DNA from: Hermodice carunculata | Lineage: Eukaryota; Annelida; Polychaeta; Eunicida; Amphinomidae | NCBI GenBank assembly: GCA_964020975.1 | Contig: OZ026618.1 | Location: 38,702,390-38,766,389 of the forward strand | Length of the DNA stretch: 64,000 nt | Direction of reading: 5' to 3' | Part shown: one piece after another, positions 1-12,152 of the stretch | Layout: the number at the start of each line of letters is the position of its first letter | Position numbering within the stretch: the stretch's first letter is position 1 | Notes under the pieces: generated by a model | The model's input: the letters and a program-made list of their open reading frames with translations, nothing else | Database searches by the model: none | Told to the model about the DNA's origin: nothing | Translations under genes and position numbers: made by a program

Positions 1-52
1 TCATTTTTTTGTAGGGAAGCAGAAAAAACAAACAACTGCTGTCCCAGCTTAC

Positions 53-124
53 TTGAGACCAGTTGAAAATAATATTCTGTTGCAGCCTGATAAATCTGCT
101 TCCAAAGAAGCTGACTTTCCACAA
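53..124 (-). CDS. Tandem DED protein, coding exon 6 (gene continues off the window)
   Basis: A 72-base exon between GCATTGCAG and GTAAGC, again phase 1 to phase 1. It encodes about residues 346-369, containing VVESQLLWKQIYQAATEYYF. It ends at a strong donor, so at least one further exon lies beyond the left edge; whether that holds a caspase-type fold, another domain or only a tail cannot be told here. The intron between exons 5 and 6 is only 280 bases, and 185 of them are a MITE. Confidence 0.68.
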
Positions 125-179
125 CTGCAATGCCAAATTGTTGACTCAATCTAATTTTAGCCAGACACGGTTAAGTATA

Positions 180-364
180 CAGTGAAACCTGTTTTGAGAG
201 ACCTACCCCTAGAGCAGGCCAAATAGTGGTCACATAAGGCAGGTGGTCTCTCAATGGAGGTGCAATAACATGGGAGAGATAGCAAAAGGGACTTTGGAAA
301 TATGTTCTTAAAAGGCAGGGGGTCTTTCATTATGTACAGTGGTCTCTCAAAACAGGTTTCACTG
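180..364. mobile_element. TA-flanked MITE, family member 1
   Basis: The ends are 25-base perfect inverted repeats beginning CAGTGAAACCTGTTTTGAGA. TA flanks the left end and TG (probably a mutated TA) the right. There is no coding capacity, and internal copies of the ggtctctca motif occur. TA targets and CAGT ends fit the Tc1/mariner/pogo superfamily. It fills most of the intron between exons 5 and 6 of the DED gene. Confidence 0.85.
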
Positions 365-404
365 TGGTACTTCCTGGTCTGTTCCTGGAATCAAGGGGCT
401 GTAC

Positions 405-713
405 CTCTGGGCCTGGACCTCATGGCATAACAAGGCATCTCGTCTTCCTCCTGAGCCACCATTGCCATCCTGCTATCAGTGGCATCCTGAGCCAGCACTG
501 GCAGGGGCACATTTCCTATATTTCCCTGTAGAGGGTGCTGCTGTTGAAGCTGGCCTTGGTGCTGTCTGGGTGTCAGATGACGTTGCCCTGCAACAGCTCG
601 AGGCTGGTTTCGATTGGGCTGTGTGGCCAGTGGCCCATGTGGTGGTAGCGGTGCTGACGGTAACCTCTGTGCCTGTTGGAAGGCAAACCGCCTTTGCCAG
701 TCGTGCAACTTTC
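405..713 (-). CDS. Tandem DED protein, coding exon 5 (Gln/Pro-rich)
   Basis: A 309-base exon after acceptor GACAACAG, phase 1 at both ends. It encodes about residues 243-345: KLHDWQRRFAFQQAQR, then a Pro- and Gln-rich stretch (LQQQHPLQ, several PL/PP pairs) and an acidic patch (AQEEDEM). The donor GAG/GTACAG is weaker than the others. The frame would stay open only 12 more bases past it before a TGA, so intron retention would end the protein with GTAP. The next exon matches in phase, which favours splicing. The region looks disordered and no catalytic domain is seen. Confidence 0.72.
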
Positions 714-2311
714 CTGTTGTCAGACAGAAAAAAAAGTTAAACCCTGTCCTCCCTGAATTAGCATTGAGTCAACATGATGGCTGCAGCATGCTTGAACACT
801 GCACAAACTTTATCCTGAGCACAGCAGTTAAATAGCACTGAACAGTGACTGTAGGTAATTGGGTACATCTCCTAAAACTTCAATGAAGAAAGCCACTGCC
901 AATCCTATGGTTAGTAAACATCTAAATCTAATTTTGTGCTGAAAATACTACAGTGTTTTTGTTTATCTTTCTAAAATATGTACATAACACATATTTATAC
1001 AAAATAGTAGAAATTTTATCATTCTCTCTAAAATTACCCCAAACATCTAGATGTACATGTGAAATTTCTTCTCTTTGATAGTTTTTGGTTGAGTTTCTCC
1101 TTCATGCAAAACATTTTGTACAAAATTGCTGCAAGAAGCCTACCAGGATATCATGCTTCTGGCGAACAACTTTTTTTGACATGGCTTACATGCACTATGC
1201 CCAAACCTAGCCACGAAAAGGCCCCAACTCAATCCGACATAAATCTATATGTACCCAAGACAAGGTATTATAATAGTGCCCCCCCCCCCCCTTGTGAGGC
1301 CTCGCTCACCAGAGGCCTTGCCTCTTAAAAGACCACCATTCTGATGCAGAAAGTGTGAAAGTTCCATTTTAATATACTTCCCATATAATTTAAAGCTTCT
1401 GATTGGCTGATGTAGCTGTTAACATTTTTTCATGTCTCCCACTTTGAAAATGTTAGCCATCTCCAACCACCAGGGGGCAGCACATGCTGGTGATGTATTC
1501 TTTCGCTGTTTATTTATTTGGTTAATTCAATAAAATGTGCTCAGTTTGAAAAATTTGTGTTTATTTTATGATCTTCAGCATCATAAAGTATATAGTGCCC
1601 TTGGACCAAGGTAACCCCAAGAATTTGAACCCTCAATCGGGAATGTTGATCCTCAGCTTCACCTTGGGTTGACATTCTCAGGCCCATGATTTTTCCACTT
1701 CGGTGGAAAAGCAGCCCTTTTTGTGATATTAATGATGCAATGTGGAATCCTAACTTGCAACATAAGACATACATGTTCGCAGAAAGAATTTGGCTCAAGT
1801 GGAAAGTCAAGACACATGCATACAAAACTGCCTTTTTGTCCTTTTGGAAGACCAACTAGGTATTTGTGCACCCTTTTCTCACAATAAACATAAAATATAA
1901 CTGAATTATTCTGAAGAAATGGGCAGAAATAACGGGCTTTCGTATGATTTTAGAATCAATAGACTGCATGTTTGGACAGGAAATGTCCCAGGCATGTGGT
2001 GCACACGTGTTGTTTTTGGTACCAGAAGTTCTCTTCCGATGTTTATAGCCTATGCATTTAACACATAGAAGAAGCGAAAATCTCTTTGGGTGCAGACACA
2101 AAAAGGAATTTTTAAATGCAGTAAAAGCATGGCTCTGCATTCCCGATCTCAGGTCCACACCTCTCCATGTTACCAGGGTCCACGGCCGCCTAAATACATA
2201 ATATCTTTTCCCTGTACAGAGGCCACCCTTCACATAAGGCCACTTTTGGGCTCCATTTGGGATGACCCAATAAAAGGGGGGCACTGTGGTGCCAAAGGAG
2301 CTATGCCTTAC

Positions 2312-2377
2312 CTTGGTCCTTGACTCTCAGTTGCTGCTGCAGTTTCTCACTCATGGCCACCTCATTCTGGGACTGAC
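2312..2377 (-). CDS. Tandem DED protein, coding exon 4 (coiled-coil-like)
   Basis: A 66-base exon between TTGCAG and GTAAGG, phase 1 at both ends and open in the frame inherited from exon 3. It encodes about residues 221-242, SQSQNEVAMSEKLQQQLRVK followed by DQ, a polar, Gln/Lys-rich segment likely to be helical. No domain is recognised. Support comes from the two strong splice sites, the matching phase and the absence of stops. Confidence 0.72.
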
Positions 2378-2866
2378 CTGCAAGGACCCACGGTTAAAAC
2401 AGGAGAGTATCCCACTTTGAAGCACAAAAGGATGCTTGGGGAGGTAAATTGCACGTGAAACCACTTCCTGTTGAACTACAATACATGTCCACCACTTCTT
2501 AGTGACTCTGGATATGTTTACCCAAGGAGTAGTTCTACTTGTAAGTAGCTATATACAAAGAATAACTTTAATACTAGTGGCGCCATCTGAGTCATACACC
2601 CTGTATACACACATATGTGATCATGAAGCAAGTTGCATCACTTTGTACCCCTCCTTCCATAACTTTTGATTTGCTGCAGGTTGGGGGTATACCATGCCTG
2701 GATTTAGTTGCTGACCCAAAAATCACAATACTTTCCATTGTATCTGTGACTACATTTGATCACACCTTGTTGAAAACTATGCACTGCATTTTGATTAACA
2801 CAAAACAAATTAGATGAAGTCTTCCTTCTTCTTTTTCGTCACACCAAGAATCTTCTCCCACTCTTG

Positions 2867-2868
2867 AT

Positions 2869-2899
<31 letters not shown>

Positions 2900-2914
2900 T
2901 TCATTCATTCATTC
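2867..2914. repeat. (ATTT)n then (ATTC)n microsatellite
   Basis: Uninterrupted tetranucleotide run in a DED-gene intron. Confidence 0.95.
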
Positions 2915-3795
2915 TATTAAATAGTTACACAACAATGTGCATTTTTATTATAAAATCATGCTTGATATTCACTGTTATGAAGGCCTAGCTGTGTAATATG
3001 CACCGCAGGGTCATGAAAAGTTGCATGTCCTTTAGTCCAGGACAAGTCAAATTCCAATCAGGGCAAGTCAGAACTGCAAAACACTAGCACCTGGGGCCAC
3101 CACAAATGATTTCTGCATGGGTGGGCAACCATTGTTGGACAAGGGGCTAGGTAAACATCAGACTTACTAGCCCAGACTACCACTACTGAAAAACAAAATT
3201 GCAGAGTCCTGCATTATAAAGGGCCTGTAATTAAAACTGCTGCTTTATGAAATGGCTGATCTGACAAAAGGGTGACTAAGGCAGGTTCTTGGCCATGTGT
3301 CATTTCGTGTGAGCTGACTGCTCATCATAACTTGTAGTATTTCATCTCCCAGCTCTGATCAATGGAATTACAAAATCTTACAGACAGAATTCTTTGAGAA
3401 GTTCTATGAATACCAACCCCACTGCAATTGCATTAAAATTTAGCAGCTTCCTGGTAAAGTTAATGCAAAACTGGAAGCACCTCTGTGAAGCAGTTTGCAA
3501 AAATACCATATTATCCCTTTTAAGTGTCCCTGCCTTTTTAGCTCCCCCCTCACCCCCCAGTTTCTGATTCAAAAGTTGTGAAACACTGGAAAATTATATA
3601 TATTTTATAATGATGATTAACCAGTTGACACATCTAACATGTTTAAAATTTAGGTCTACATTTGGAGCCTACTTCAATCAAATTTCTTAACTGGCTTGGG
3701 TCTTTAAAAGGAATAATAGGGTAAAACAGGAAAAGCACCGAATAAACAGACACAAGCTGCTGTGTGGATTGGTCAATGTCCCAAACAGAACTTAC

Positions 3796-3885
3796 TGGGG
3801 TGCAGTGGGTCCTGCTCACAGTAGGGAGGTGGTGGTCTGCCGGGTGGCAGCTGTGCTGGCATATTGTATTTTGCTGGGGATCCCT
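3796..3885 (-). CDS. Tandem DED protein, coding exon 3 (Pro-rich linker, PPPPY)
   Basis: A 90-base exon between TTTTCAG and GTAAGT, phase 1 at both ends, continuing the frame of DED2. It adds about residues 191-220, a proline-rich linker containing GRPPPPYCEQD. PPxY is the classic ligand of WW domains (for example NEDD4-family ubiquitin ligases); that role here is inference. The exon is too short for a simple ORF scan and was found by matching splice sites and phase. A TA-flanked MITE lies 37 bases upstream of its acceptor, and the preceding intron of 6.5 kb carries a LINE and the TGACCT tandem array. Confidence 0.75.
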
Positions 3886-3921
3886 CTGAAAATATACAAT
3901 GTACGTGCATTAATACTTGTA

Positions 3922-4097
3922 CAGTGGTCCCTGCCTTGAGAGACCACCCCTAGGGCAGGTGAAAATGTGGTCTCTCAAAACAGGTGGTCTTTCATTAGAG
4001 GTTAATAACATGGATAAGATAGCACAGTGCTCTGACAGAGTGGTCCTACAAAGATATGCGGTCTCTCATTAGAGGGGTCTCAAGACAGGTACCACTG
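3922..4097. mobile_element. TA-flanked MITE, family member 2
   Basis: Imperfect inverted ends (CAGTGGTCCCTGCCTTGAGA and its right-hand partner), TA on both sides, internal ggtctctca motifs as in member 1, about 176 bases, non-coding. Confidence 0.85.
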
Positions 4098-4292
4098 TAA
4101 TCAATGCCATTTTAGGCAGAGACAGCATAGATTTTGCAACCCAGGGCTGGGTAGGCAAATGACCAACGATAAGGCTGGGCCCCAAGTTTGAAAACACAAG
4201 ACACACGAGTCTACTGTCCTTTTGTGGCACCTTGCAGAAGTTTCATGCTATTTTCCACATGTTCCAATGTTAAGCTTTCAAGGCACCCTATA

Positions 4293-4470
4293 CAGTAGTA
4301 CCTGCTGTATGTGACTGCCTCTTCAGTCAGCTAAAAGTGGTCACATACAACAAGTGGTCTGTCATCGCAGGTAAAGATACAAAGAATGTACACTACAGTG
4401 TCACAAAATATGCGGCCATAAATGCCACGGGGTCTCCCCTGGCAGTGGTCACATACAGCAGGTACTACTG
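4293..4470. mobile_element. TA-flanked MITE, family member 3
   Basis: Perfect inverted ends starting CAGTAGTACCTGCTGTATGT, with TA on both sides and about 178 bases. The end sequence differs from members 1 and 2, but the CAGT tip, the length and the internal ggtc-type motifs are shared. Confidence 0.87.
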
Positions 4471-5149
4471 TAATATTAATCTCATGCCTTTTGTTTGCTC
4501 TACTTTGTATCAGATCCAGTAAAGACACACGTGGTGAGAGAAGTCCACGTCATTAAAATGTGCTGTATTTTACTTCCTATATGAGCCTGACCAAAAAGAA
4601 ACATGATGAGGAAATACCAATATCCAACTTCACAGATCTGCCTCCCCCAAATCCTGCCGTCGCACTTCTGATAGCCCACTTGATCTTATATCACTAACAT
4701 GTATGAAGAACGGATGTGTAAAATTTTACTAAAGTCTATACTTTGACCAACCACTCCCAACAGCTTAATGCATGGTCATGACTACATAAGTCACAGTAAT
4801 GAAAAGGTCACATTCACCAAGTGCCCATAGTAACATTGTAGGCAGAATAGCGCAGGTGAACAGCTTTTCTCATTGCACGTTAGGCACAATGTGTCAATAC
4901 GTGCCAACAAAATAAAACCTTTTGACTCACTCCAAAACTTAGCACTAAAACAGTTAAGTCATTCATCACCTTGATGATAGCCACTTCTGACCTGCCCATG
5001 CTCAGCTAACCTAGAGTTTCATCACACTTGTGGCTCTGTGAACTTGGGATAGAATCAAGATCACCCATGTATCAGTATTCAAGTCTGACCTCCATGGAAG
5101 AACACTGACATGTGCAACATCAAAATCCCAGTTAAGGTAGTTCTCAAGT

Positions 5150-7000
5150 TATAGTACTGAAGTTGTGGCAGGGTTAAAGGCAAAAACAAAGTTATGTGCT
5201 TCAGAAAAGATAAATAGAAATTTAAAAGATCATGTAAAATCTTGTCTACCGTCAGATGTGTGCTTTGATATACCCTTACAGGATACCTGTGATGTAACTA
5301 CTGCTTTAATGAAAATGAATCCTGAAAAGGCCAGAGGTTTGGTTGAGATTGATGTTAAAAATTTGAAAATGGTAGCGGGACAAATTTCTAAACCCCTGAT
5401 AGCTATCTTCAAAACCAAGCGATTTCCCAATGCATGGAAATGTGCAAAACTAGTCCCTATTTTTAAATCAGGACCTATCATTGAGTGTAGTAATACTGTG
5501 CAATCTCCCTTTTAGGTGTCATAAGCATGACACTGGAAAAGCATGTTCACCATAGTTTTTATAATTTTCTGACTGAATATGGTCTGTTGTGTAGTTGCCA
5601 GTCAGGTTTCTGTAATGCTGAATACATGGTGTAAGATGTTAGATGACAGAAATCTAGTAGGTATATGTACAATCATGCTTGACTTGACAAAGGCTTTTGA
5701 TCTTGTAAATCATGATTGGACAAATTGAACAGTTATCACTGAAGTACAGAAACTGTCCAATGGTTTAAATCTTATTTGTCAGAAAGGTCTCAACATGTGG
5801 TTATAAACAAAATTTTGTCAAAATCAGCACCAGCTAAATATGGTGTACCCCAAGGTTCAATTTTGGGCCCTCTTATGTTCATTGTTTTCATAGACGACCT
5901 TACATTATATGTAAGTGCTAGTGAAACTGGCTCAATAGTTATAAGTATGTATGCAGATGATACATTGTACCACCATCCATGCAAAAGGCAAAAATTCTCA
6001 ACAGGTAAAGCAGGAACTGAATCGGTAAACGAATGTGTGGATAAGTGGTACATCGCCAATGACTTGTTGCTTAATCAAATCAAGAGTAAAGTTATGCTGA
6101 TCCACTCCAAGCAAAAAGCAAGGGCTCTTCAATCATTGGACATAAATGTGAAAAGTAATAATGAAAAATTAGAAAATGCTGCCCATCAAAAAGTATTTGG
6201 TTTAGTTGTTGATGGCAATTTTAGCTGGAAAAAAGAGATATCCTCTATGTGTCAGAAAATTTCAGCAAGTTTCTCCACTTTTTGAAGAATTAAACATATT
6301 TTGCCTTTGCATGTAAGAAAGATCTATTACTTTAATTTGCATACATCCTTCCCTTGTTTGATTATTGTTGTACCATGTGGGGAAATGCTATTGAGCAATT
6401 AATTGCTAAAATCTAAAGATTACACAAGAGTGCTGCACTACTGGTATTAAATGTTTAAGGCCAGCGTGTTGAGTTATAAACAAGCTCTAAATAAACAGAA
6501 TTGGCTGACACTTAAGAAAAGCATCAAATATCATACTTTGATACTTATGTATAAATTTCTTAACAAAATGGCAACTGCCTATATGCATGAAATGTTTGCA
6601 CACATTACAGATAAACACTGTCTGAATTCAAGATCGGCTGCCAGCAACAATTTGTATGTAGTTCAGCCAAGGACTAACTTCATGAAAAATGCTTTTAGTT
6701 ACTAAGGAGCAGTACAGTGGAACACTCTACCAATCCATATTAGAGAGTCTCCTTGTACTTCAATGTTTAAGAAGAGTTGCACGTCATATCTGGTGTCATC
6801 AAGACTGGACAGGTCTGAAATTAACCGTGGATTAATGATATTGTGTGTACCAGTATAACTTCAATGTGAACAATTTGTCAATTTTGCAAACCCTTTCTTT
6901 GTATATTGTACCGAACATTTTCACTTGTGCTTATGAGGGCCTCAGGGGAGATTAGTGATGATTTACTAACTGAGATACCCTCTTGAAATAGAGTTATACA
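5150..7000 (+). mobile_element. Degenerate non-LTR retrotransposon (LINE), reverse transcriptase half
   Basis: Conceptual translation shows a LINE reverse transcriptase in order: a finger region (PEKARGLVEIDVKNLKMVAG, FKTKRFPNAWKCAKLVPIFK), the palm motif YGVPQGSILGPLMFIVFIDD, the catalytic MYADDT, then the thumb and C-terminal region (SWKKEIS; AVQWNTLPIHIRES around 6710). Motifs fit CR1/L2/Jockey-type LINEs. The endonuclease part is missing (5' truncated). Internal stops and frame changes between 5515 and 5776, and again near 6285-6450 and 6705, show it is dead. It lies antisense within a DED-gene intron. Confidence 0.9.
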
Positions 7001-7429
7001 TGTATGTATAAACTGATGTACATGTTGCATTCTGACCTCAGAATTGAGGTCAAGGTTGACCTTCATAGAGAAATATTAACGTGTGCAACATCAAGGTCCT
7101 AACTCAAAATTGATCTCAAGTTTTCATGTGAAGTATAAATTTCATGTCAGTTGTCCTGTGACCTTGGGAATGAGGTCAAGGTCCAAAAATAACTGGAGCA
7201 AGACCACTTGCACAAAATACATACATGTAGATACTTATCCAAGCTACATCGATCACTACCAAGTGTGACACAAATCTGGCCAAAATTATTTAAGTTATAA
7301 CCATTAACAAGGCCTAATGCCTTATGGTGAAGCTTATTTTGAATGATCGAGAGGAGTACATTCACGTTGTTTTGCACTTAAGAGTGTTGACAATGATTTG
7401 TCTGTGTGGTTTTTGCACCGACCAGTTTA

Positions 7430-8480
7430 TTTAAAGATACTGGGAATGTGTTGCAATTCCTACAATTTGAGCCACACATGATCAAAATCAGATGAAAAGT
7501 GACAAAGTTAAGACTAGATGAAAATTTCAGAGGGCCGAACAACTTTGACTTTTGACCTTTAAAGGTCACATTTAGTTTACAAAATGTGCATGTTACAATA
7601 GCCACATTTTGAGCCCAATATGAGGAAAATTGAATGAAAATGAAAAAGTTAGGTCCAGTTGAAATCAGAGGTCTGAATGACCTTGACTTTTTGAGGTCAT
7701 ATGTACATTATAAAAATTTGCAGTGTCACAATACCTACAATTTGAACCCAACATAAACAAATCCCATGAAAACTGACCAAGTTACAGCTAGATGAAAAAT
7801 TCAGCAGGTCAAATGACTTTCACCTTCACAGGACACATAAGAATTACAAAATGTGCAGTGTTATAATACATTGTATCTATAATTTGAGGCCAACATGACT
7901 AAAACCGAATGAAAATTGAAAAATTGATCGAATTAAATTTTGCAGGGCCAAATAATTAACTTTGACCTTTAGAGGTCACATATAAATTACAAAATTATGC
8001 AGCAGTACAATTTGCATATATTTGAATCCAACATAAATGAAATTGGATAAAAATTGACTGAGTTCTGGCTAGATGAAGCTTTCAGATGGTCAAATGACCA
8101 TGATCTTTGAAGGTTGCATGTTAATGACAGATATGTACATTAGTACATTCCCTACATTTTGTGCCCAACACAAAATCAGATGATGATAAACCGAGTTATA
8201 GCTAGTTGAAAATCTTAAGATAGAGAAATGATCTTGACCTGTACAGGTAAAATTTTATGTTCTGAAAATGAAAAATTCTATATTTTGAGCCCAACATGAT
8301 AAAAATAAGACACAAATTGACTGATTTATGCCATATTGGAAATCTTCAGATCGTCAAATAACATTGACCTTTAACTTTTCAAGGTCATATGTAAATATGC
8401 ATAGTTGGACCATGAGTTAGGCTATCAAATGAACTTAACATGATCCAAATCCACTAATAACTTTTCTAGTTATAGTCTGC
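7430..8480. repeat. Tandem array of ~130-145-bp TGACCT-containing units
   Basis: About seven to eight diverged units. Each has a TGACCTTTGACCTTTAGAGG-like core, then a segment like ACAAAATGTGCAGTGTTACA, then CCAACATGA and GACCAAGTTATGGCTAGATG. The same unit occurs at 20.1-20.5, 21.0-21.4 and 22.5-22.7 kb, so this is the core of an interspersed family rather than a local satellite. Diverged half units extend left to about 7020. Confidence 0.8.
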
Positions 8481-10360
8481 AATGTGTAGTCCATAAGTAG
8501 GTCCGGACACTTTCAAGTTCAGTCAAGAACAGGTTCATTTCTATCACAGATTTTGCAAATCATATGTACCCCAAAACATCATTGTTGTCAAAACACTGAA
8601 GGCAGGGATCCATCACTGAAAAAATATATGTACAGTCAGCTTGACCTTAAACTGTCAAAAAGAAGCATTTCTATATTGTTTTGTGAATATCATTCAATAT
8701 TACTTTCACTTGGGCACAATATTCTTTAAGTTTTGACACTAGAAAGCATCTGTTTGCATCTCGTAATGTGCCCACCAACAAGTATCATGTGCAATGCCTG
8801 ATCCATGTGGGCAATTCACCAAATGTTGGAATCCAAAACAAACGCTCATTACAAAATGACCATCCTGTTGGTATATATTAATATACTTCAAGAAAATTTT
8901 ATTGCCTGGCAATTTCAGAGAGAAATCATTCTCAATAATTCAACAAACAACACCACAACCTAATAAAATAGTACTATTTTCTGTTTGCAAAGGTCATCTG
9001 GTTCAGGACAGATTACTATACTGTGATGAGGCTCTGATCTTCAAAAAAAAAAAACACTCACTCAACAAAAATACAGGCCAGTTTTCAGACCAATAATGGG
9101 TACTCGTGCATCAATATAGATGCCTCAAACATAATCAATGGATTTATAGCTACATATTTGCAAGATTTTCATCAGATTTTACCCAAAGAGTAAGGACCCC
9201 CTGCTGGAAGTTTCCCCTACAATGTAATACATTGAAATGGTGAAGCAGATCGCTTCACCAAAAATAAATTCCCATGTTAAACTTTCCTATTAAACATTTT
9301 TAAAGATTTTCACCCCAAAAATCATAAAAAAATCCAAATATCACTGGAGCATGACTATTTGAACAAACTTGGCAGACCTTTTGTGTAATAACATAGATTA
9401 TGCCAAGTTTCATACTTACTGATATTTTAGGTTGTAAAAAAAATTTTTTTGAGCATTCTAGAGCAAATTTTATAATTTTGATCAAAATTAAAAGGGCCCT
9501 ATGCCCTTAATCTGGAATTTTGGGGTTCCTTCCTTTTTGGTGGGAAGGTGGACAGAGCATCCCACCACCCCCATTGGATTATGAATCTATGCTTTGACAG
9601 TGCATTCTAGGTGCAAATTGCTGGGAATAGACTCCATGTTACAAAAGTGGAGCTTTGTAGAAAACGTGGATTTTTTTGTAAGATGGCAGATTTTAGACGT
9701 TGAAATTGAAAGTCAGGTCACAAGATTATTTCTTTCTTATTTGGATCTGCATCTTACTGCTTGCATCAAGAAAGTATCCTTGCAGTAGATGGCGAAATAT
9801 TTTGTCATCACATGGCTTCTACAAAATTTAATCAAATTATATGTACATGACTTCTGGATATTTGGGTCAGCAATGGCTGACAGATCAGAAATGAAATGGA
9901 CATATTGGATTAACATGGCCCTATTAATAGACTGGAATAATATCATAACATGGATTTATATCTGTGGAAAGAAGATATATAAAGGTAAGAAATGATAACA
10001 CATCTTTTGTACCACTTTTTTCTTTTTCTTTTTGAATGTGATACCGTTTAATAACATGGCTGCCATGTTGGATTTTGTCTATCTTGGTGACCTAACAACC
10101 TCAGGCTTAGCTTGGAACTGAGGCATGCTGGTAGTCAATCAATCTCCTTCATGTCTCAGCATTTCCACTCAATTAAGACTGATGAATTATGGATGGCTAA
10201 AACGAAGCATGTTTACAAATTGCAGCTAATATATGAATCTATCAAAATATTATTTTTTTCCCAAATTACCCTGCGCTAATATCCTTAACCTTGTTTATCA
10301 TTGAGGTTTTGGGCTTCCTATATCATGAAGAAAACCCCACTTTGCTCATTGAAGACCTAC
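8481..10360. other. Intron sequence without a recognised feature
   Basis: AT-rich intron of the DED gene. Only short runs and weak similarity around 9340-9500 to the tail of the TGACCT-repeat element (gccaagttt-type text, agggccctatgccc) are visible. Confidence 0.5.
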
Positions 10361-10605
10361 CTGCTTTTCGTTGATAAGCTTCCACTTTATTGACCAGGTC
10401 CTGTCTCCTTATCTGCACCAGCAGTGCTCTGAGGACTGTCACATTGCCTGGAGTAAGTTGCTGTGACTGTTCCAACATCTGTATCAGACTGGCGGCGCCC
10501 TGAACGCTGCTCAGTCGTGCTGAGGGCAGTGTTGCTGTAGCCATGAATTTCATCGACTCCACTTCTCTGATATCCAGGTCTTCGCAAATTTCATACAGCA
10601 GAAGT
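10361..10605 (-). CDS. Tandem DED protein, coding exon 2 (DED2)
   Basis: It joins exon 1 in frame (phase 2 to 1) after an acceptor CCCAG and ends at the donor GTAGGT. It encodes residues 109-190, a second DED beginning RLLLYEICEDLDIREVESMK, with KFM in helix 2 and QIRRQDL (the RxDL motif) in helix 6. Two DEDs in a row are known from caspase-8, caspase-10, CFLAR and viral FLIPs, whereas FADD, PEA15 and DEDD have one. A short linker and then a caspase domain would be expected in caspase-8; the following exons are instead low-complexity. The intron before it is 1,221 bases and contains a SINE-like fragment. Confidence 0.88.
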
Positions 10606-11540
10606 CTGGGACATTAAAATCAATCTGAAGGTTAATCCTTTACATATTATTATTAACAAGCATGTCGTCGATTTCTCTTCATTCCTACAATATCCATGAT
10701 GAAAATGGAATAAAAGTCTGTAACAATATCCCTGAGAACACACCTGGCAAACCATAAATAATAATGTGCTCTCCTTCGTCATGTGCATGATGTTCATGCA
10801 CCCGATTTATACTTGTAATCATGATTCGGCACCACTATTGCATTTTTCATATAACAGATTTCCGCACATCATGTTCCACAGTTAACAGGGCGAGAAAATT
10901 TGTCATGAAACTAACCTGTCTGTACTACAGACTCTGTAGGACAAGTCTCACAAAATGTTCACTCGTCCTCCCTCAAAAAATCACTTGTGCTAATGAAGTG
11001 TACCTAAGTTTTGGTTTAAAAAAATGCATGTTTTAGTGGAAATCATCATGTCATGCAGTGAGTTTGAGTCTGTTATGACAACAAAATTTGAAATTTAACA
11101 GATTATGAATTTTGCAAGTGAAATTTGATGGTCACTTGTCCCAGAGAATACGATCATAGGAATGTTGGCACCCATTATGGGTTTCTCTCTCTGTATTCAC
11201 TGTGACAAGAAAGAGAAAACAAACTACTTTGAGCACAGAGTACAAGGTGGTGCAGGAAAAATATCTGCAGACAGACTTGTCTTCCAGTTTTTTTTTATTA
11301 TTTTATTTTATTTCTTCTTATGTATAAAGTACCTGGCACCAAATACATGATTTCAGCTTTACACGTACCCTTTGGTGACCGTTTACTGGACCTGGTATTA
11401 CTGAAATTCTCTGAAAAAGTCATTTCCCCTAAACCTTAAATGGATAAGCTGGGCTCTAAAATTTGCATGTTCTATTGTCCACGAAAAGTAAAAATTGATG
11501 CAGGACTTGCAAATTTGAAACCAAGAGCATGCAAAAGACA

Positions 11541-11613
11541 TTCCCATTTCAGCTAGGCGACTGGTGCCAAAGGTTGCAGATTTGAGTCCCGCTCGTTCCG
11601 AACATAAAATATA
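11541..11613 (+). mobile_element. tRNA-derived SINE fragment, copy 1
   Basis: About 72 bases nearly identical to 15485-15557 (CAGCTAGGCGACTGGTGCCA, then a B-box-like ATTTGAGTCC). The A-box part is absent. It lies in the DED1-DED2 intron. Confidence 0.6.
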
Positions 11614-11826
11614 GACATACTTGTCCCAACACAAGTGGCCATCCAAGAGGGTTGTAGAGCCCTGATATGCCAGTCTCCATTTCACTGAATTTAGTCTCAA
11701 GAGTGTAAATTCATCCACCTCTACATGAAAATTTGTTTGCTTGTGGATTACTTAAATGTGTGAGAGTACAAAAGTATGAAAAAAGATTAAAGGAATTCAT
11801 AACATTTGTAGCACACCAGTACTAAC

Positions 11827-12152
11827 CTGTATGCTGATATCTGAGCTCCATGCATTTTCAAATCTTGCATCACTTGTTCAGAACCTGTTCCTAGCTTTCG
11901 AAGCAGATCAGCTCTCTGTATGTGGTACAGAAGTTCCTCCAGAAACCTCGTGTTGTCCGGCCCTAACAACTTTTTCTGTTCAAGCTCAGTAAACAACTCT
12001 GTACCTTTTTCAATCCTTTCTCTGTGGGCCTGGGGAACAAAGTCTTGGCACAGAAATTTAAGTGTGTTAACTTCGTCTGAGCCCAATTCATCTCCAATCT
12101 CAAGTAGAGTCTGATGAAATTGAATTTGTTGGTAATATGAATCAGTGTCCAT
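11827..12152 (-). CDS. Tandem death-effector-domain protein, first coding exon (DED1)
   Basis: This exon encodes residues 1-108 of a caspase-8/10/CFLAR-like N-terminus. DED1 spans about residues 4-90: a six-helix pattern with the TLKFLC patch of helix 2 and the RADLL form of the RxDL motif in the last helix. DEDs assemble by homotypic contacts (FADD, procaspase-8) in death-receptor or innate-immune signalling in the cytosol. The start is the ATG just after a clear acceptor (AG at 12160-12159, pyrimidine-rich tract upstream), so an untranslated exon lies further upstream; translation from the acceptor gives only six leader bases. The exon ends at GTTAGT in phase 2, and the next exon completes an Arg codon. 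The end (HGAQISAYR) resembles the DED1-DED2 junction of caspase-8. DED assignment is confident; the exact family member is not, because the C-terminus lies outside the window. Confidence 0.88.
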
